64,000 bases of DNA from Bostrychus sinensis (lineage: Eukaryota; Chordata; Actinopteri; Gobiiformes; Eleotridae). A program made the position numbers and the translations under genes. Location: positions 24,936,000-24,999,999 of the forward strand of contig CM036250.1 of NCBI GenBank assembly GCA_020698575.1, written 5' to 3'. Below the pieces are notes generated by a model, which was given only the letters and a program-made list of their open reading frames with translations, was not told the DNA's origin and searched no databases. Of this stretch, positions 22,991-35,454 are shown in pieces; the stretch's first letter is position 1; each line of letters begins with the position of its first letter.

Positions 22991-24800
22991 GAGACTATTA
23001 CAAACATAACCTCTTTGAACCTAACTTTCTTTTTTGACAACAACTTTTACACTGCTGATCCTCCTTTATGTGTCAAAGAAGTAACTATGATGCCATCTGT
23101 CACCGCCTGTGTCTTTCACAAGGCCCAGTGTTGCATGGCATTTCCCACATCAAGTATCTCTGATGTATCTCTAATCACGGGAGACGACCGTGAGACTGCG
23201 CGATAAATATCTGTTTTACATTTGTTATACAACTTTATCACAGTTGTCGAGAGTCACATATTCAGGGAATGCGACAGGCTCGAGAGTGGGACATGCCGAT
23301 TTGTTTGTCTGGAGGTCGTACAGATTTTTCACAACATTTAACAGACTGCAACTGTTTACTCTTTTCTGTTCTGGCTTTCTTAGCACTGTGTTATTGTCTT
23401 GTAATTACTCTGAGTGCTTTGTTGCATGTCTAATTCCGTGGTTCGCTTCTTTTAGTTTGTTTACTCTCACTGGCTTTAGATAAATAAATTATTTTGTCCC
23501 CATACAGCGGTGTTAGTGCAAATGGAACTCCGGGAGTGAAGGCACTATGTTGAATGAATGCAGCTCAGCCTTATACAATTATCAGGATGCTCTATTATTC
23601 CTGTTTAATGGACAGTATATTTTCAGCTTGCAACACAAATCGGAAATAACTACAGCTTGACTGCTTGGTCCAATCAGCATACAAGCACATACTGTATCTT
23701 TGTTGTCAAAATGTAGAAAAGGTACAATATGTGCTAATGAATGCTGTAACTAAAAGCAAAAACACTGACGACTGACGATTCTGATTATGAATAAAATGTA
23801 TGTCAGTTTATATTGTATTGTGATGTTTATATTGCATGCACATTCAGTTTGTTAAATGAATGCAACTCAGCCTTACAGTTAGGATGCTCTGGTGTTCCTG
23901 TTTTTGGCAAGTCAATATTCAGCTTGCAACACAAATTTTACCTTCGGGTTACATTTTAGCTAACATATTCAGTCTTACTAGCTGCTCTGTCCCGTTGGAT
24001 TTTACTTTACATAAATGAAACTATTTTTCTGTTGCTATTGTCCCGCTCATTTAGCTCCTAGTGTTACTCAACATTGGAGGGGGGAAAATGCTATTAATGA
24101 AACCCTACTAAAACATAGCTGTGAATTTGGAGATAGACAAAATATGCATGTTTTCTTTGTCTGCAAAACATATATTCTCTTTGGTAAAAATAGATGAGAA
24201 ACATATGTTAAATTTTAGCACATTATATATTTTTTAAATAAAATAAATAATAAATAAAAAATAAATAAATAGCTAGTAACATTTGAAGATAGTTTAAAAG
24301 ATAGCGTCAAGGGCTGAGGAAATGACTTCAGCAGCCTCTTACATTCATAGTAAATAGGCTTGGTTTCCGATTGTTGCCTATTCTGCTCTTTCTGTTAGTG
24401 TTATCAGATGATTATCTATCGATCTTCTTTCACACTGTCCCTCCCTTTTACTCTGTGTTCTTCTGCTTTTGCCGCCCGTGGCTCAAATCATTTCTGCGAG
24501 ATGAGAGAAATTGAATTTGCCACAGGATACTGGCTGGAGCCCACCGGAGTTTGGGATGTTCTGACATTGGAGCATTTTGGGGGCAGTTATTGAGTTACTA
24601 TTATTACATTATGTACCCAGCATTTTACAGATGTCCCACAGCTCATCCGATTTTCTTCATGGCTGGCACCACATTCAATCATGTCTCAGCCATAAGTGCT
24701 GTTCACTCTTACTTTTCAAAATGAATACCTCCTTTCAATACAGTTTTAATAAAAGTGTGATACAAGTATGCTTAAAAAAAGATTGGTGTTTCAAAATTAA
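22991..24800. other. Non-coding stretch with a local direct duplication
   Basis: Blocks 23551-23640 and 23852-23936 are diverged copies of each other (AATGAATGCA(G/A)CTCAGCC, AGGATGCTCT, ATTCAGCTTGCAACACAAAT). Otherwise nothing recognised. Confidence 0.5.
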
Positions 24801-24834
24801 AACTCAGGAAAACTTGAAAAGCATAGACCTCTGA

Positions 24835-25110
24835 CCATAAAGCATTAGCCTTATGGTAAAGATGTAGTGCAGATATAGTACCCAGACCTGGACTGAAATA
24901 GTGGATCTTTTAGTTAATGCTAAATGCTCTACCCATTGAGTCATCAACCCCATATTTCTCCCAATGACAAATAATCAACTAAAAAACAAAAGGATCTACA
25001 CAATGAGCCACACAAAAAGTATTTTTTTTTTCCTTCACTGGCCCCTTGTGGCAGGAAATAGTACAGTATATTTGTGACAGGTAAGATCACTTAACACAAT
25101 CATTTTTACC
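24835..25110. repeat. Mariner-like family fragment
   Basis: TTATGGTAAAGATGTAGTGC, CAGACCTGGACTGAAAT and TGCTCTACCCATTGAGTCA recall the middle of the copies at 21847 and 29896. Confidence 0.45.
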
Positions 25111-25186
25111 TTCACTGACAAGTCAGACCGTTACTTCAGTTAAGTTCTTGCTTCATCCAAAGTTACTTATCCCTGCTTATTCAATT

Positions 25187-26045
25187 CAGTTCAGTTCAAC
25201 TCAGTTCAATTCATTTTGTATAGCCCAGTATCACAACAACAGTCACCTCAAAGGGCTTCACAAATCAAACATAAACACACAATCAGACTTAACACACAAT
25301 CAACACAAACAATAACTACACTAAACTAAACAGACTCAGGACACTCCTGTCCTTAGACCCTCCCTCTCTGTAAGGAAAAACTCCTAAAAAAACAGCTGTG
25401 GGGAAAAAAGAAGAAACCTTATGGAGCCCATATTGAAGTAGAAATCCTCTCCTAGGACAGACAGGCAATGTGTCTAGGACTGTTAGTCCATTAGCTCATC
25501 TATAGGATCATAGTTCAGATCTGTAAGGATGCAGCAGGGCCTCATCCATTCAGGGGAGTGGGCGTGAGGTAGGGGTCCGGGAAGTCACAGGTTGGGACAG
25601 GAGCACAGATGGGATCAACTAAGGTCTAGTCATCACTGGGACATCTAGCAGCAGCCAGGCATCTGAAAGAGTCCAAGGGACAACTTGTGAATAACAATGA
25701 ACTGATTAGGGATATAGAAGATGAGATTATATTACTGATGGTGAGAGAAGAGGAGCAGCAGATAAAACCAGAGGACAGAGGCTCAGTGCATCATTCTTCA
25801 CCCAGCTTCTAGCTCCTAGAGCAGCCTAGCTTCAGCTGTGGAGTTAACCCTGTTCCTAGCTGGCCTGACCATAAGCTTTCTCAAAGAGGAACATTTTAAC
25901 CCTAACCTTAAATGTAGAGACTGTGTCTGCCTCTCTAACATGAGCTGGAAGCTGATTCCATAAAACAGGAGCTTGGTAACTAAAGGCTCTACCTCCAACT
26001 GTACTTTTAGAAACCCTGGGAACCACTAATAGTCCTGCTCCTCAT
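25187..26045 (+). repeat. Interspersed repeat, CAATTCATTTTGTATAGCCC family, long copy
   Basis: Starts TTCAATTCATTTTGTATAGCCCAGTATCACAAC and continues CCTCAAAGGGCTTCACAAA, AAACTCCTAAAAAAACAGC, AACCTTATGGAGCCC, AAGCTTTCTCAAAGAGG, GCTGGAAGCTGATTCCATAA, AGTCCTGCTCCTC. It has the tail order of a widespread fish repeat without coding capacity. Class uncertain. Confidence 0.7.
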
Positions 26046-26133
26046 CAAAAACACTGAACAACATGACACCCATCAGTCTAAGCAATCAATACTGTCTGTC
26101 TAAGAAGTGCACTGTATTTTAATTTCTCTAACC

Positions 26134-26581
26134 CCACCATTCTTAAACTGGGGTCCAGGGACCCCCTGGAACATAGGTTGGGGGTCCGTGAAAAAAAATG
26201 TAATTAACTGATAATAACGAATTTTGGCCCCTGTCCAGGGTGTACCCCGCCTACGGCCCAAAGTTACTGGGATAGGCTCCAGTCACCCGCGACCCCTAAC
26301 TGGGAATAAGCGGTAGAAAATGAATGAATGAATAATGAATTTTGTATAGTATATCATTTTAAACATTCATAAATGTTAATGGAAACCACAACAGCAATAA
26401 AATAAAAATTCTAAGCAAATAAACCATACTCATTTATTTTTAGGATGTTTAAAAATCCTGAAATGATTGTGACACACCACATAAGTCACGCTGATTGGGA
26501 GTGAAGGATGCTATATGGGGTCCTTGGGATTTTTTCTCTCTTGTAAGGGGTCTCTTTCCCCAAAAAGTTTGAGAACCCCTG
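26134..26581. mobile_element. hAT-type element with perfect 8-bp TSD
   Basis: Flanks CTCTAACC (26126-26133) and CTCTAACC (26582-26589) are identical. The ends, CCACCATTCTTAAACTGGGG and inward from the right CAGGGGTTCTCAAACTTTTT, are diverged inverted repeats of the hAT type. A SINE tail is nested at 26225-26330. Confidence 0.7.
26225..26330 (+). repeat. SINE 3' part nested in a hAT element
   Basis: CCCTGTCCAGGGTGTACCCC, ACTGGGATAGGCTCCAGTC, CCGCGACCCCTAACTGGG and ATAAGCGGTAGAAAATGAATG are the well-conserved tail of the V-SINE-like family, probably the youngest copy in the window. Confidence 0.75.
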
Positions 26582-26884
26582 CTCTAACCACACTTATGCC
26601 AAAGAGCATTCCAGGTATGTATTCATTTGCTTTGATCATATTATACTTACAGGACTTTTTAACATGAATCACATACAGATGAGTTACACTGTATAAGGAC
26701 AGCAGTAAAGATACAATTTTAATCCTTTTATAACCTAACATTGTTGGACAGAGATCATTCAGATTCATATGTGTTTAATGGGTTTGATCTATCATACATA
26801 TGCCATTTTCTTAGGTAAAGTATGGTTCCAAACAAAGCTCTCTTAGATTTTCATCATCTCAAAATACATAAATACTTGTGTTAT

Positions 26885-27232
26885 TCTAATGCTAGGCTGC
26901 AGCCACCTCTCCATTGGCTGAGAGCTGATGACTCATTTGGACAGGCTGGTGCGGGGCTGGCAAGAGGAGCATGGTGGGTGGGTGGTTGGATGGTTGGTTG
27001 GTGGTGTAAAGGGGGAAGGGAGAGGGGAGGGCAGGAGGTGGGAGTAAGCTCTCTCTATCTCTCCCACAACCCCGCATTGTTTTTGTCTGCTGTTCACACA
27101 CACGCTCCTTCGCTGCCACACGCATGATACATACTTGTAAAGGGGGTGGGATTGGTAACCACTATACACTTTTTCTGTTCATCTCCCCAGCCACAGTCAC
27201 CTCCAGCCAGACTTAAGGAGAGACACACACAC

Positions 27233-27235
<3 letters not shown>
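26885..27235 (+). promoter_or_regulatory. prickle2: Putative promoter of prickle2
   Basis: The block upstream of the leader exon is richer in G+C than its surroundings. It has an inverted CCAAT box (CCATTGGCTG near 26909), a TGACTCA AP-1-type site near 26929, and a G/A-rich stretch of GGGGAAGGG/GGGGAGGG motifs at 27008-27045 that could bind Sp/KLF factors. It is followed by a (AG)15 run and the leader exon. The transcription start is not determined and the assignment is inference from position and composition. Confidence 0.45.

Positions 27236-27264
<29 letters not shown>
27235..27264. repeat. (AG)15 microsatellite at the leader exon
   Basis: Uninterrupted AG dinucleotides followed by a purine-rich, interrupted AAGGAAAAG/AGAGAG stretch to 27290. 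Such GA tracts are common in vertebrate core promoters and 5' UTRs. Confidence 0.9.
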
Positions 27265-27273
<9 letters not shown>

Positions 27274-27296
27274 GAAGGAGAGAGAGAGAGTTGCTG

Positions 27297-27473
27297 ATGA
27301 CAGAGTCCGCAGCCCCCAGCCTTCCTCCTCGTGTTGTTGCTGCTACAGTACGTGTGAAAGAACCTAGTGCACTGTTTCTGTCTGAGAACGTCAAGCAAGA
27401 AGGAAGGAAGAGATCTGCCAGCCTAGATCCCAGCCCAGTCCTGGTCCGGTCTACTGGTATGTGTCCAGTTTGA
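27297..27473 (+). CDS. Upstream ORF in the putative prickle2 leader (58 codons)
   Basis: ATG at 27297 runs to TGA at 27471-27473, entirely inside the putative leader exon. The product would be Ser/Pro/Val-rich and matches nothing I recognise. If the transcript starts upstream of it, it would reduce initiation at the main start. It may simply be non-functional. Confidence 0.25.
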   Translation: MTESAAPSLPPRVVAATVRVKEPSALFLSENVKQEGRKRSASLDPSPVLVRSTGMCPV

Positions 27474-28734
27474 GTCACTAGGTCCAGACACTCTCCATCC
27501 ACGCAGCCGTACAAACAGGTGAGTACCAAAGTCTGCCTGTATATACATGCCACTCTCACTTAAGTTTCATCTTAAAAATCTTGCATTGTTGTTAGTATCT
27601 GCATGGTCCATCAGAAAAATCAAGTTTCTATTTTTGTTGTACTTGTGTGCGTCAGTGGTGCGTAGGTGTTTTACATATATCATTGTGTGTGTTGGTTTGA
27701 GTGAAGGTTTGTTTACCTATTGATTGACAAGTGAAAAAGACCTCGGGGAAGCAGGGATATGCTGGCTCTGATAGCAGTGAATTTGTCTTCCCCATGTGTA
27801 AACCCATGCGTACCTGAGAAAGTGAGTGGGAACCATTTTAACTGCGTTTTTTCTCTTATCTAAAAAAAAAATAAAGAAAAAAATGAATAATTTTTGTATT
27901 TAATGCAATGACAATCAAATGCTTCTTTAGCCACTTGCAGTGTGTGGGGACCGAGTAGTACACTGACATGTTTGAAAAATCTGTAGATGTTTATGTTTCA
28001 GATTTGTGCTGTTTTTCCTGGGCTTACTGTGAGCCTTTTGTCCTAACTGTGCCAGAGTGGGCTGCTTACTGCGTCTCTGTTGTGCCAGGTTGTAGAAATA
28101 TTCATAGTTTAAAGTGTATTCTGTTACATAATGTTTTCGAATTATTGGCAAATCAGACCTCACATCGTTTCAACCCTCCCTGTGATGAGCAATATCGCGC
28201 GTAACATATTTTTCTGTCCTAGTGAAGATGCAGCAGTCGTTAATATTTCATTTTCTAGCCAGTCTGTTTTACCTGTCGAAAATGAAAGGTGTAGATCTGA
28301 ATGCACACAGTCATTGTTTAGCTATGTGGATCTGCCTGTATGGACAACCACAACAGTTGTCAGTTTTCGTTTTTTCAATTTACAATAACAACTTTTGGAG
28401 ATTTGATATGCAATTCCTAATCCTCTCTGCTGCACAAGTTGTCGAATCAACAAGTTTCCTGGGAACTCTGTCAAGAAAGTCTTACGCTGCCTTGACTTGT
28501 TCGAAACCTTTGTGATTTTTGCCTTGAGAGAAGACAGGGCTTCAATTGGTCCATATGGCTGAATGAGATTTCACAGAGAGGCATTGTCAGAGTGCGAAAA
28601 ACCCCTGAGCCATGTCCGTTAGCTGGACTGCCATTCAAAGACCGAAAAATCCCTCCAGTTTGGTCTGTGCCTCTGCAGATGAGGCTCTTGTGGCTGTTGT
28701 TGTTGCCTCTGTCTGTCTATCTCTCAGTAGCTGA

Positions 28735-29200
28735 GTTTCTATCCAAACATAAAACCAATCTTTTTAAAGTTCGCAAAAGAAAAAAAAACACAAAAAAAAA
28801 CACACAAAAAAAAAAAAGCCAAAAAAAGAAAAAAGAAAAAATGAAACAAATGGGAATTAAATGCGTTTCCATCAAGGTGTTCAAGGAGATCAGGGTGGCG
28901 TTGGTAACCTAGCAACCAATAAGAGGAGCCTAGAAAATGGAGACTGGACTGAAATAATTAGAGTTAAAGTTAACCTACTAGCAGCGCAGCTTGTCATCGC
29001 TAAATTTATTACAAAAAACAGAAGAAGAAATGCTGAAACTGGGATGCAGGCCCTAGCAACAAGGGTGTTATGATGTTGAGGCCTGAATTTTGCAAGGTTG
29101 TAGTGGCATTTCCATCTCAAATTATTCAAATTAGCTTTTTTTTTTTTTTTTTTTTGCATAAATCAAAAAACACCTGAAGTAAAAAGAACTTTTTTTTGCA
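28735..29200. repeat. Possible degraded element bounded by A- and T-rich runs
   Basis: GAGTTTCTATCCAAACATAAA and, near the other end, GCATAAATCAAAAAAC bracket a segment with A-rich (28780-28850) and T-rich (29134-29225) tracts and GCGTTTCCATCAAGGTG. No terminal repeat could be fixed. Confidence 0.25.
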
Positions 29201-29244
29201 ATTGATTTTTTTATTTATTTTTTTTATTTTTTTATGTTTTGGCA

Positions 29245-29435
29245 CCCCCTGTTGGTGTAGTGGTTTGTTCTTAAGCTTTGGTGTGGAAAGTCATGGGTTC
29301 AAATGTACCACAAGTCGCCAAAAGTTACAGTATGTGGCTGGTTACATCAGGAAGGGCATCCAGCGTTAAAGTCTGCCAGTTGCCCATGCAGATAATTTGA
29401 AGGGACAACCCCCTTAATGAAAAAAGGAGCAGTCA
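29245..29435 (+). repeat. tRNA-derived SINE
   Basis: An A-box-like TGGTGTAGTGGTTTG and a B-box-like GGGTTCAAATG are followed by CAGGAAGGGCATCCAGCG, AAAGTCTGCCAG and ATGCAGATAATTTGAAGGG. Not a functional tRNA: no acceptor stem or anticodon loop can be folded. Confidence 0.6.
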
Positions 29436-29895
29436 AAAGTGTCAACAACATTTTCAAATTTTGGCATTTTCATCTTATTCCTGAGGCAATAATTTGAAAT
29501 GTGCATTCAAATAAGGAGACAGGAACTCAGGAGTGGGCTCTCTCTTCCCTGTTGACCCCTCCATGTCCACCAATTCCTCAATATCCGTCCCTTGTGTCTG
29601 TCCATACATCCCATCTTTTCCTCAGCAGCTTTTTTTCCGAATGTTTGTCTCTGCTGCCTCCACCCCCTCCGCTCTGGTCGCCACAGAAACGGCTGATTCA
29701 GGAAGGGTGGGTGGGTGTCTCGGAGCTCGCGCTGCTCTGCCCCATGCCGTGCTTTCACAGTACATTTCTGCTTTGCTTTTATAGCCCTGATATGCTGCTC
29801 ACAGTTCAGGTGCTTCACTCAGACGTTACACAATTGTATCCACTACGCAAAGAGGATCACTTGTTCCGTTACTTCAGAGCACAAATTCTATAATA

Positions 29896-30233
29896 CAGTG
29901 CAATGGATAAGGAACGTGTATCAATGTACAAAAATACTCAAAATTGCAAAAAAAAAAAAAAAAAAAAAAAAGAAGATAAATCAACACTGGAGAGCATAGA
30001 TCATTGCCATGGCACTGGTTGTATTGTGCAATGGTAAAAATGTAGTGCCCAGACTTCAATCATCAAAGATGGTCTAGTCCAGGGGTAAATGCTCTTTCCA
30101 TTGCGCTACAAAACCCTTATATCTCTCAAAGAATCTACTAAAACTAATCATTTGTTCTTCCCTCCTGGAACTCATGTAGTACGCTTAGTTAAAAGCATTT
30201 TTCACTACTTCCTAAAACTTTTGCACAGTTTTT
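29896..30233 (+). mobile_element. Mariner-like non-autonomous element
   Basis: TA then CAGTGCAATGGATAAGG at the left, and CTAAAACTTTTGCACAG at the right. The interior matches the family (GTGTATCAATGTACAAAAATA, GGTAAAAATGTAGTGCCCAG, GGGGTAAATGCTCTTTCCATT). An A22 run lies inside. Confidence 0.55.
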
Positions 30234-30781
30234 TATGTTTTAAACGTCCCCTATTTTTTTTTCTGACCTTCTGTACACAACCAGTTCATTTATCCTGGAG
30301 ATTTATTTGCTGGTCTTGTGAAGTCTTATTTGTGATTCTGACGTGAACACCTCCTGGGACCTTTCATAATTAAGTGCACTAAAAGACTGCGGGCCTTTAT
30401 GCCTCAGACATACATATATGGCATGGTCTCAAGCTGTGTGTGTTTAGAGCCCGCCTTGAGGTGATTAATAATGTAATACACCGTGACCCAGCCATTTAAT
30501 AATACATATTCGGTGACCTTTCTCTTAAAGTCGATAAAGGTGAATGAGAGCTATGTTGCACCAAAAAAAAAAAGACAAAAAAAAAGACAAAATTTCCATA
30601 AAAGAACATCATATGCAGTATTTCCCATTAATTGAGAAGACTATGGCAGTCTTCCATTGAATAAAACTGAACTTTTACTATATATATAACTTTAGGTTAG
30701 ATCTTAATTTATGTTGCTTTGAGTATATGCCATTTAGTATATAGCAATTCATCATAAATAAATAAAGAAAAGTATTTACTT

Positions 30782-30784
30782 AAA

Positions 30785-30864
<80 letters not shown>
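30782..30864. repeat. A20 followed by (AT)31 microsatellite
   Basis: Poly(A) at 30782-30801 and uninterrupted AT to 30864. The perfect palindrome can extrude or form hairpins and is likely length-variable. Confidence 0.95.
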
Positions 30865-30865
<1 letters not shown>

Positions 30866-31404
30866 TTTTTTCTGCTGAGGTAAATCTGTTTAGTATTTGA
30901 TATATCCCTGTTCATACATAAAACCAAATTTAACATTTCTTTAAACTTATTGTATAATATAAAATATACACAAACACATAACTGATTAAATTATGGTTAG
31001 CACTTAACTTTGCATTAATAAACTGTTACCAACAATGACTCAATCTAAATATTTAGTAAACTCTGCATATGTAATTAAATGGTAAACAGGTGCATTGCGG
31101 GTCATGTAGGACGGATGTTGTTGCCATGGTGATAGTTTGTACAGTAGTTTCAAACAGTACATTTTTTTCTTTCTTTCTGAGCAGGAAATGAAACCTGTGT
31201 TGCACTGCAGTCAATTTCATCCTGGACCCCAGGAGCTCTCCATGTTGTTCCTGATGAAATTAAAAGGGGAGTTTGTATTCACTGAGGAGGCAAAAGTGAA
31301 AATGTGTCTCATTTGTTGTGACTTTTCTTGTACTGAGTCGATAGTCTTAAAATCATGGGCAGTCTTTATCTACAAATTGCTTTCTTACTTGTGTGCTGTG
31401 GTAC

Positions 31405-31746
31405 CAGTGGTTCTCAAACAGTGGTACAGGTAACACTGGTGGTACACAGACGTCTTCTGGTGTTACTCAGGACACAAGAGTCTTTGGTTTAGTCCTGGCT
31501 TTGTTCAGGTTTAGTCAAAGATTCATCCCAAGGTAGTCCTGGATTTGTGTGACAAGTTTAGTCTGGGTTAAGTCCAGTCCAGTGATTTAGATTTGTCCTT
31601 ATTTAGCTATAGATTTTTATGTCTTAATCCTCATTTTTCCCTTTGTTTAGACCTCAGTTAGTCAAGATTTAGGCTCATTTTAGTCCTTTGAAGATGCCAG
31701 ATATTTTTTGAGATGGTACTTGGTTTTAAAACTTTGCAAATCACTG
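31405..31746. mobile_element. hAT-type element with TTTAGTCC-type units
   Basis: Ends CAGTGGTTCTCAAAC and inward from the right CAGTGATTTGCAAAG. GGTAC motifs occur near both ends. The interior holds TTGGTTTAGTCCTGGCTTTG, GTAGTCCTGGATT and similar units, the reverse-complement type of the 3049-3760 array. Confidence 0.55.
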
Positions 31747-33779
31747 CTGTAGACTATACAATTGCCATATTCATCAGCACATATATTACCTTTTCTACAT
31801 TTTAACAACAAAGATATGTGCGCGTATGCTGGTTGCTGCGTTTTTTCCACCCTGCAGTGTCGATGCATTAGTGAGTGGTGACGCAGCCTCAGACTTGCAG
31901 CACACTGCAGACCATGATCATGAGACACAGCCAGAACAAAGAGCACACACACACACACTCACACACTGCCATCTAAGAGAAAGGCCACAGCACATAGTAA
32001 CCTTTCTACATTTCCTATAAATACTACAGTAAGTAGTGGATGGCAGTCATGTGACACAAGAGGCTTCAGTTCTCAGGGGCCTGCTCCAGAGAGAGACATA
32101 CTTCAGAGTAAATGACATGAGTTTGTAAAATAGGGTTTGATTTCATAGACGAGAGAGATAAGTAAAAGGGTTAATATACAGAGCACATAGATTTGGAGGC
32201 GGATTTTACTCTATGGGCCTTTAGATTAATGTGGGAAGCGTATTTTACAATTTGGCAAATTTGGAGTGATCGTTTTCAAGAGGCAGCCTTAAGGCAACCA
32301 ATGAAAAAAGTTAAATAACAAAATATACCATAATCTATGTCAAACTATGCATGGAGTTTGCAGAGATTATTACAAGACACTTCATAATCCACCCATGATA
32401 AAAGATTTTAGCATCTCAACAGTTCAAATAGGGTCATTTAGCTCTTCTTGACTTCCTCATTTAATCTTACATTTTGATCTGAACAAACTGTTTGGAACAT
32501 CATCCACTCATCATCCTCCACGCCAGGTCCTGACTCACTCTGGTTCTTTAAAGATTTCTTCCTCACTTAGTGTTAGGGTGTTTCTGCGCTAACTTAAATG
32601 TCCCGGCCAAACCTTCCCATCTGGAGCCGCTCTCCTGCCATCTGCTCTCTTATTGGCCAGTTTGTTTGTTTTTTTTTCTCTGACAACAGTTGTGAGGCCT
32701 TGAGTTTGAAATGGCCCTGGGATGGTAACAGCAAAAGGAGGTACGCTTGAGCCCAAAATGATTCATACTCTGGCCCTGGACAACGACCCAAAGCACAGTC
32801 AAAGAGGTAAAGAAATATGATCAACAATGGGATGACAGCTGCCCAAAAGGCTTTTCCCATACCCATACATATACATTATTTTTAGTCATAAAATGTAAAA
32901 TACTAATGTAAAGGTGTCCAAAACTATTTCAAAAAGCCTGAAAAAAGCATAATTAAGTATAAAATTTTACTCAAAATAAGGCTGGAATTTTGGTTTTAAT
33001 TTTACACTTAGAGCAAAATCCAACACCTATATTGTTTCTGACCCCACCACTCACCAAGAACAATAGTTTGGCTACTTTTCTGCTTTTATTTTATCAAACT
33101 GGACCAATTTACCACCCCAGAATACAAATATAGGCCATCAAACTGAAATTTGGAGCTTATTTTAATTGTAGATAATGACAGAACCATAGAGATTCATTAG
33201 GAATAAAGAAGGGCTTAAGAACAATTGCTTTTTTTCTACTGGCTGTGTGCATCTCAGCAGTTTCCATTTCTGTGCGCTCAAATATGCTGACTATAGCTTA
33301 CAATAGGGATCATAAGAGAATAATATCTGTTTTGTGCTTAGTCAGAGGGAGGCTGTCTCACCTAAATTAAAAGTAACATCCATAGAGGAGGCTGAAGAAG
33401 TGGTATAAACGGGAGACAGCGTTCGTGGGGCAGGTGTATAGATGATTTCCCGGGGCGGACTGACAGTGTGATGTAAATGGTACGCTCCCGGGTTGTTTTT
33501 TTTGTTTTTTTTTTGCTTGTGACTGTGGCTGGTACAGGTCTGGCCTCTGTGACTGATGATACAGGCAGAGTTAACTCCAGGGTAATCATCTGTGGTGCAG
33601 CTGTGTCCTGAGGTTCAGGGCTAGCTCCGGACTCATACTAACAGCATCATTACTGTGGGCTTCTGAAGCTGCATTCTTCCTCAACAAATCCCTATACGCA
33701 CAAACACACACCACATGAAGGAAGTGTGTATGCACATGCCACAAATGATGGGGCTTTTTAAATCGATAGGTATAAATAT

Positions 33780-33990
33780 TAGGGCTGAATGATTTTGGAA
33801 AGCCATCAAATTGGGATATTTGGAAACAAATTCGTTATGATTGTTTTCCATCATTCTAAAACACATTATGAACCTAGAATTTTTCAATTTATTTACAAAA
33901 TCTATTTCTATCTTATATTTTACCTGTTCCTCCTAAAGTCCAATCCTTGTAAAAGCTTATGGACTCTGCATCTATAACATGCAACTCATC
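33780..33990. repeat. MITE fragment (TAGGGCTGAATGATTTTGG)
   Basis: TTAGGGCTGAATGATTTTGGAAAGC and AATTCGTTATGATTGTTTTCC resemble the AGGGCTG…GATT class of fish miniature elements. The second end is not defined. Confidence 0.35.
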
Positions 33991-35454
33991 TCATTTCATT
34001 TATTAGTTAATTTGGATGGGATCTGCTGTTGTATGAGTTATTGATGTGTTGAAATTGACTGAAGCTAATATCTAAATAAGAGACATACAAGAAGAAGCAG
34101 CCCCTGAGACTGAAAAACCCAATCGCTCCTGTGTGCATCATTAACTGCTCTGTTCCCATGGGACTGTGGTGAAATGACTTCCCCACTGCAAGCTTTGGTT
34201 TCCTTATGAGCTCTGCATTCCTCTAAATGACTTTGACAAGATCAAAATGTGATGCGAGCAAAGCTGTTAACCATTACACCTTTTATGTGAAAACCATACA
34301 CACACTGAAATACACACTTCATCAACAGTGTTAGCTCAGTATTAATCCACTTGGTCAGGACGGTGGTGAACCTCTAGAGGCCCCACTGAAGCACAACAGT
34401 GCTCCTCTGGGGTTTACTCCGATTCAATGCAAAAGATCAGTGCTTGTACTGTAAATGTGATTCTCCTCTTATGTGTCTTTGTGTTGTGCTTTTATTGCAG
34501 TTTTAAGGCCAGTGGTCTATACAAACTCAAACACTCTCCATTTAGTCTAAAACTAGTCTCTTTTATAACCAAAAACAGAGAATATGCACCGTGTGCCATG
34601 CAAAAGAATTTTTATTTATAAATATTGGAGGCATAAAAGAAAAAATATAAAATGTTTACCTTTTCTAAGAGAAATTTACATAATTGAAAGTACATATAAT
34701 GATCTTAGTCTTAAGACTGATCTGTAGACCTTTTTTCAATGGTCTCAGTCTTGTCTGGTCTCTGATTTTACTTGGGCTTGTTTTGGTCTCAGATGTGGCA
34801 GTCTCACAGAATATTCTACCTTCTAACTCTGTGCCTGATTTGTTTTTGCTGGATGTGCCTTTGAAGGATTAACAAGTAAGAAGTAGCCAAGATGTACTCA
34901 GGTTGTACCTTCTGTCTATAAAGTATGAGAACAGTGAGCTTTGTCTGTTCAAGTCTCTGCTCAGAACACATTGTTCAAATTGTGCAACTGATGTTTATTA
35001 TTGTCACACAAATGTGTCACAAGAAGAAAATGCCCTGAAGCCACTGAATTACAGTATGTTTTTATTTATTTATCGCATTATTTAGTATCAGGTTCTGGTC
35101 TTAACCAGGTGCCTGCTTTTTTTTTTTTTTTTTTTTATCTAGAGACATGATTGTGTAGAAGTGCAGCAGTGATTGAGGCTGCAGAGACCTCCAGAGGACC
35201 ATACAGGGAGAATTGAATTTGAGGTTTTAGCTAATAATGTCTGCAGCAACAGGTCTTTCCTTTCTTTGGAGCTCTCTGTGTCATGCATAGTCAGTGCACA
35301 GCATCACTCGGGCCGGCTCTAAATCAGTCATTACTGACTGCTGAGAAGCTAAGTACCTCCTACTCCTTTAACAGGCGCTTGTTGTCATAGCACTGTATAT
35401 AGAGATTTCAGTAAGGTGTGGTCCATCAAAGCAGATGCTGATATAGCATTTTGA

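Larger units (their letters stand above)
27170..27518 (+). other. prickle2: Probable non-coding first exon (5' UTR) of prickle2
   Basis: The right boundary is a near-perfect donor, ACAAACAG|GTGAGT, at 27518/27519. The stretch before it is GC-richer than the intron that follows. The left boundary is unknown; 27170 is approximate. Splicing to the acceptor at 52780/52781 would give a leader of about 400 nt and a 25-kb first intron, in line with the long first introns of PRICKLE genes. It contains a 58-codon uORF (27297-27473). RNA evidence would be needed to prove this link. Confidence 0.5.

Noticed and set aside
27146..27367. ORF with a long (RE)n run near the leader exon
   Set aside because: Produced by the (AG)15 microsatellite.
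29265..29320. tRNA gene suggested by A-box and B-box-like motifs
   Set aside because: No complete cloverleaf; the sequence continues into a known SINE body.
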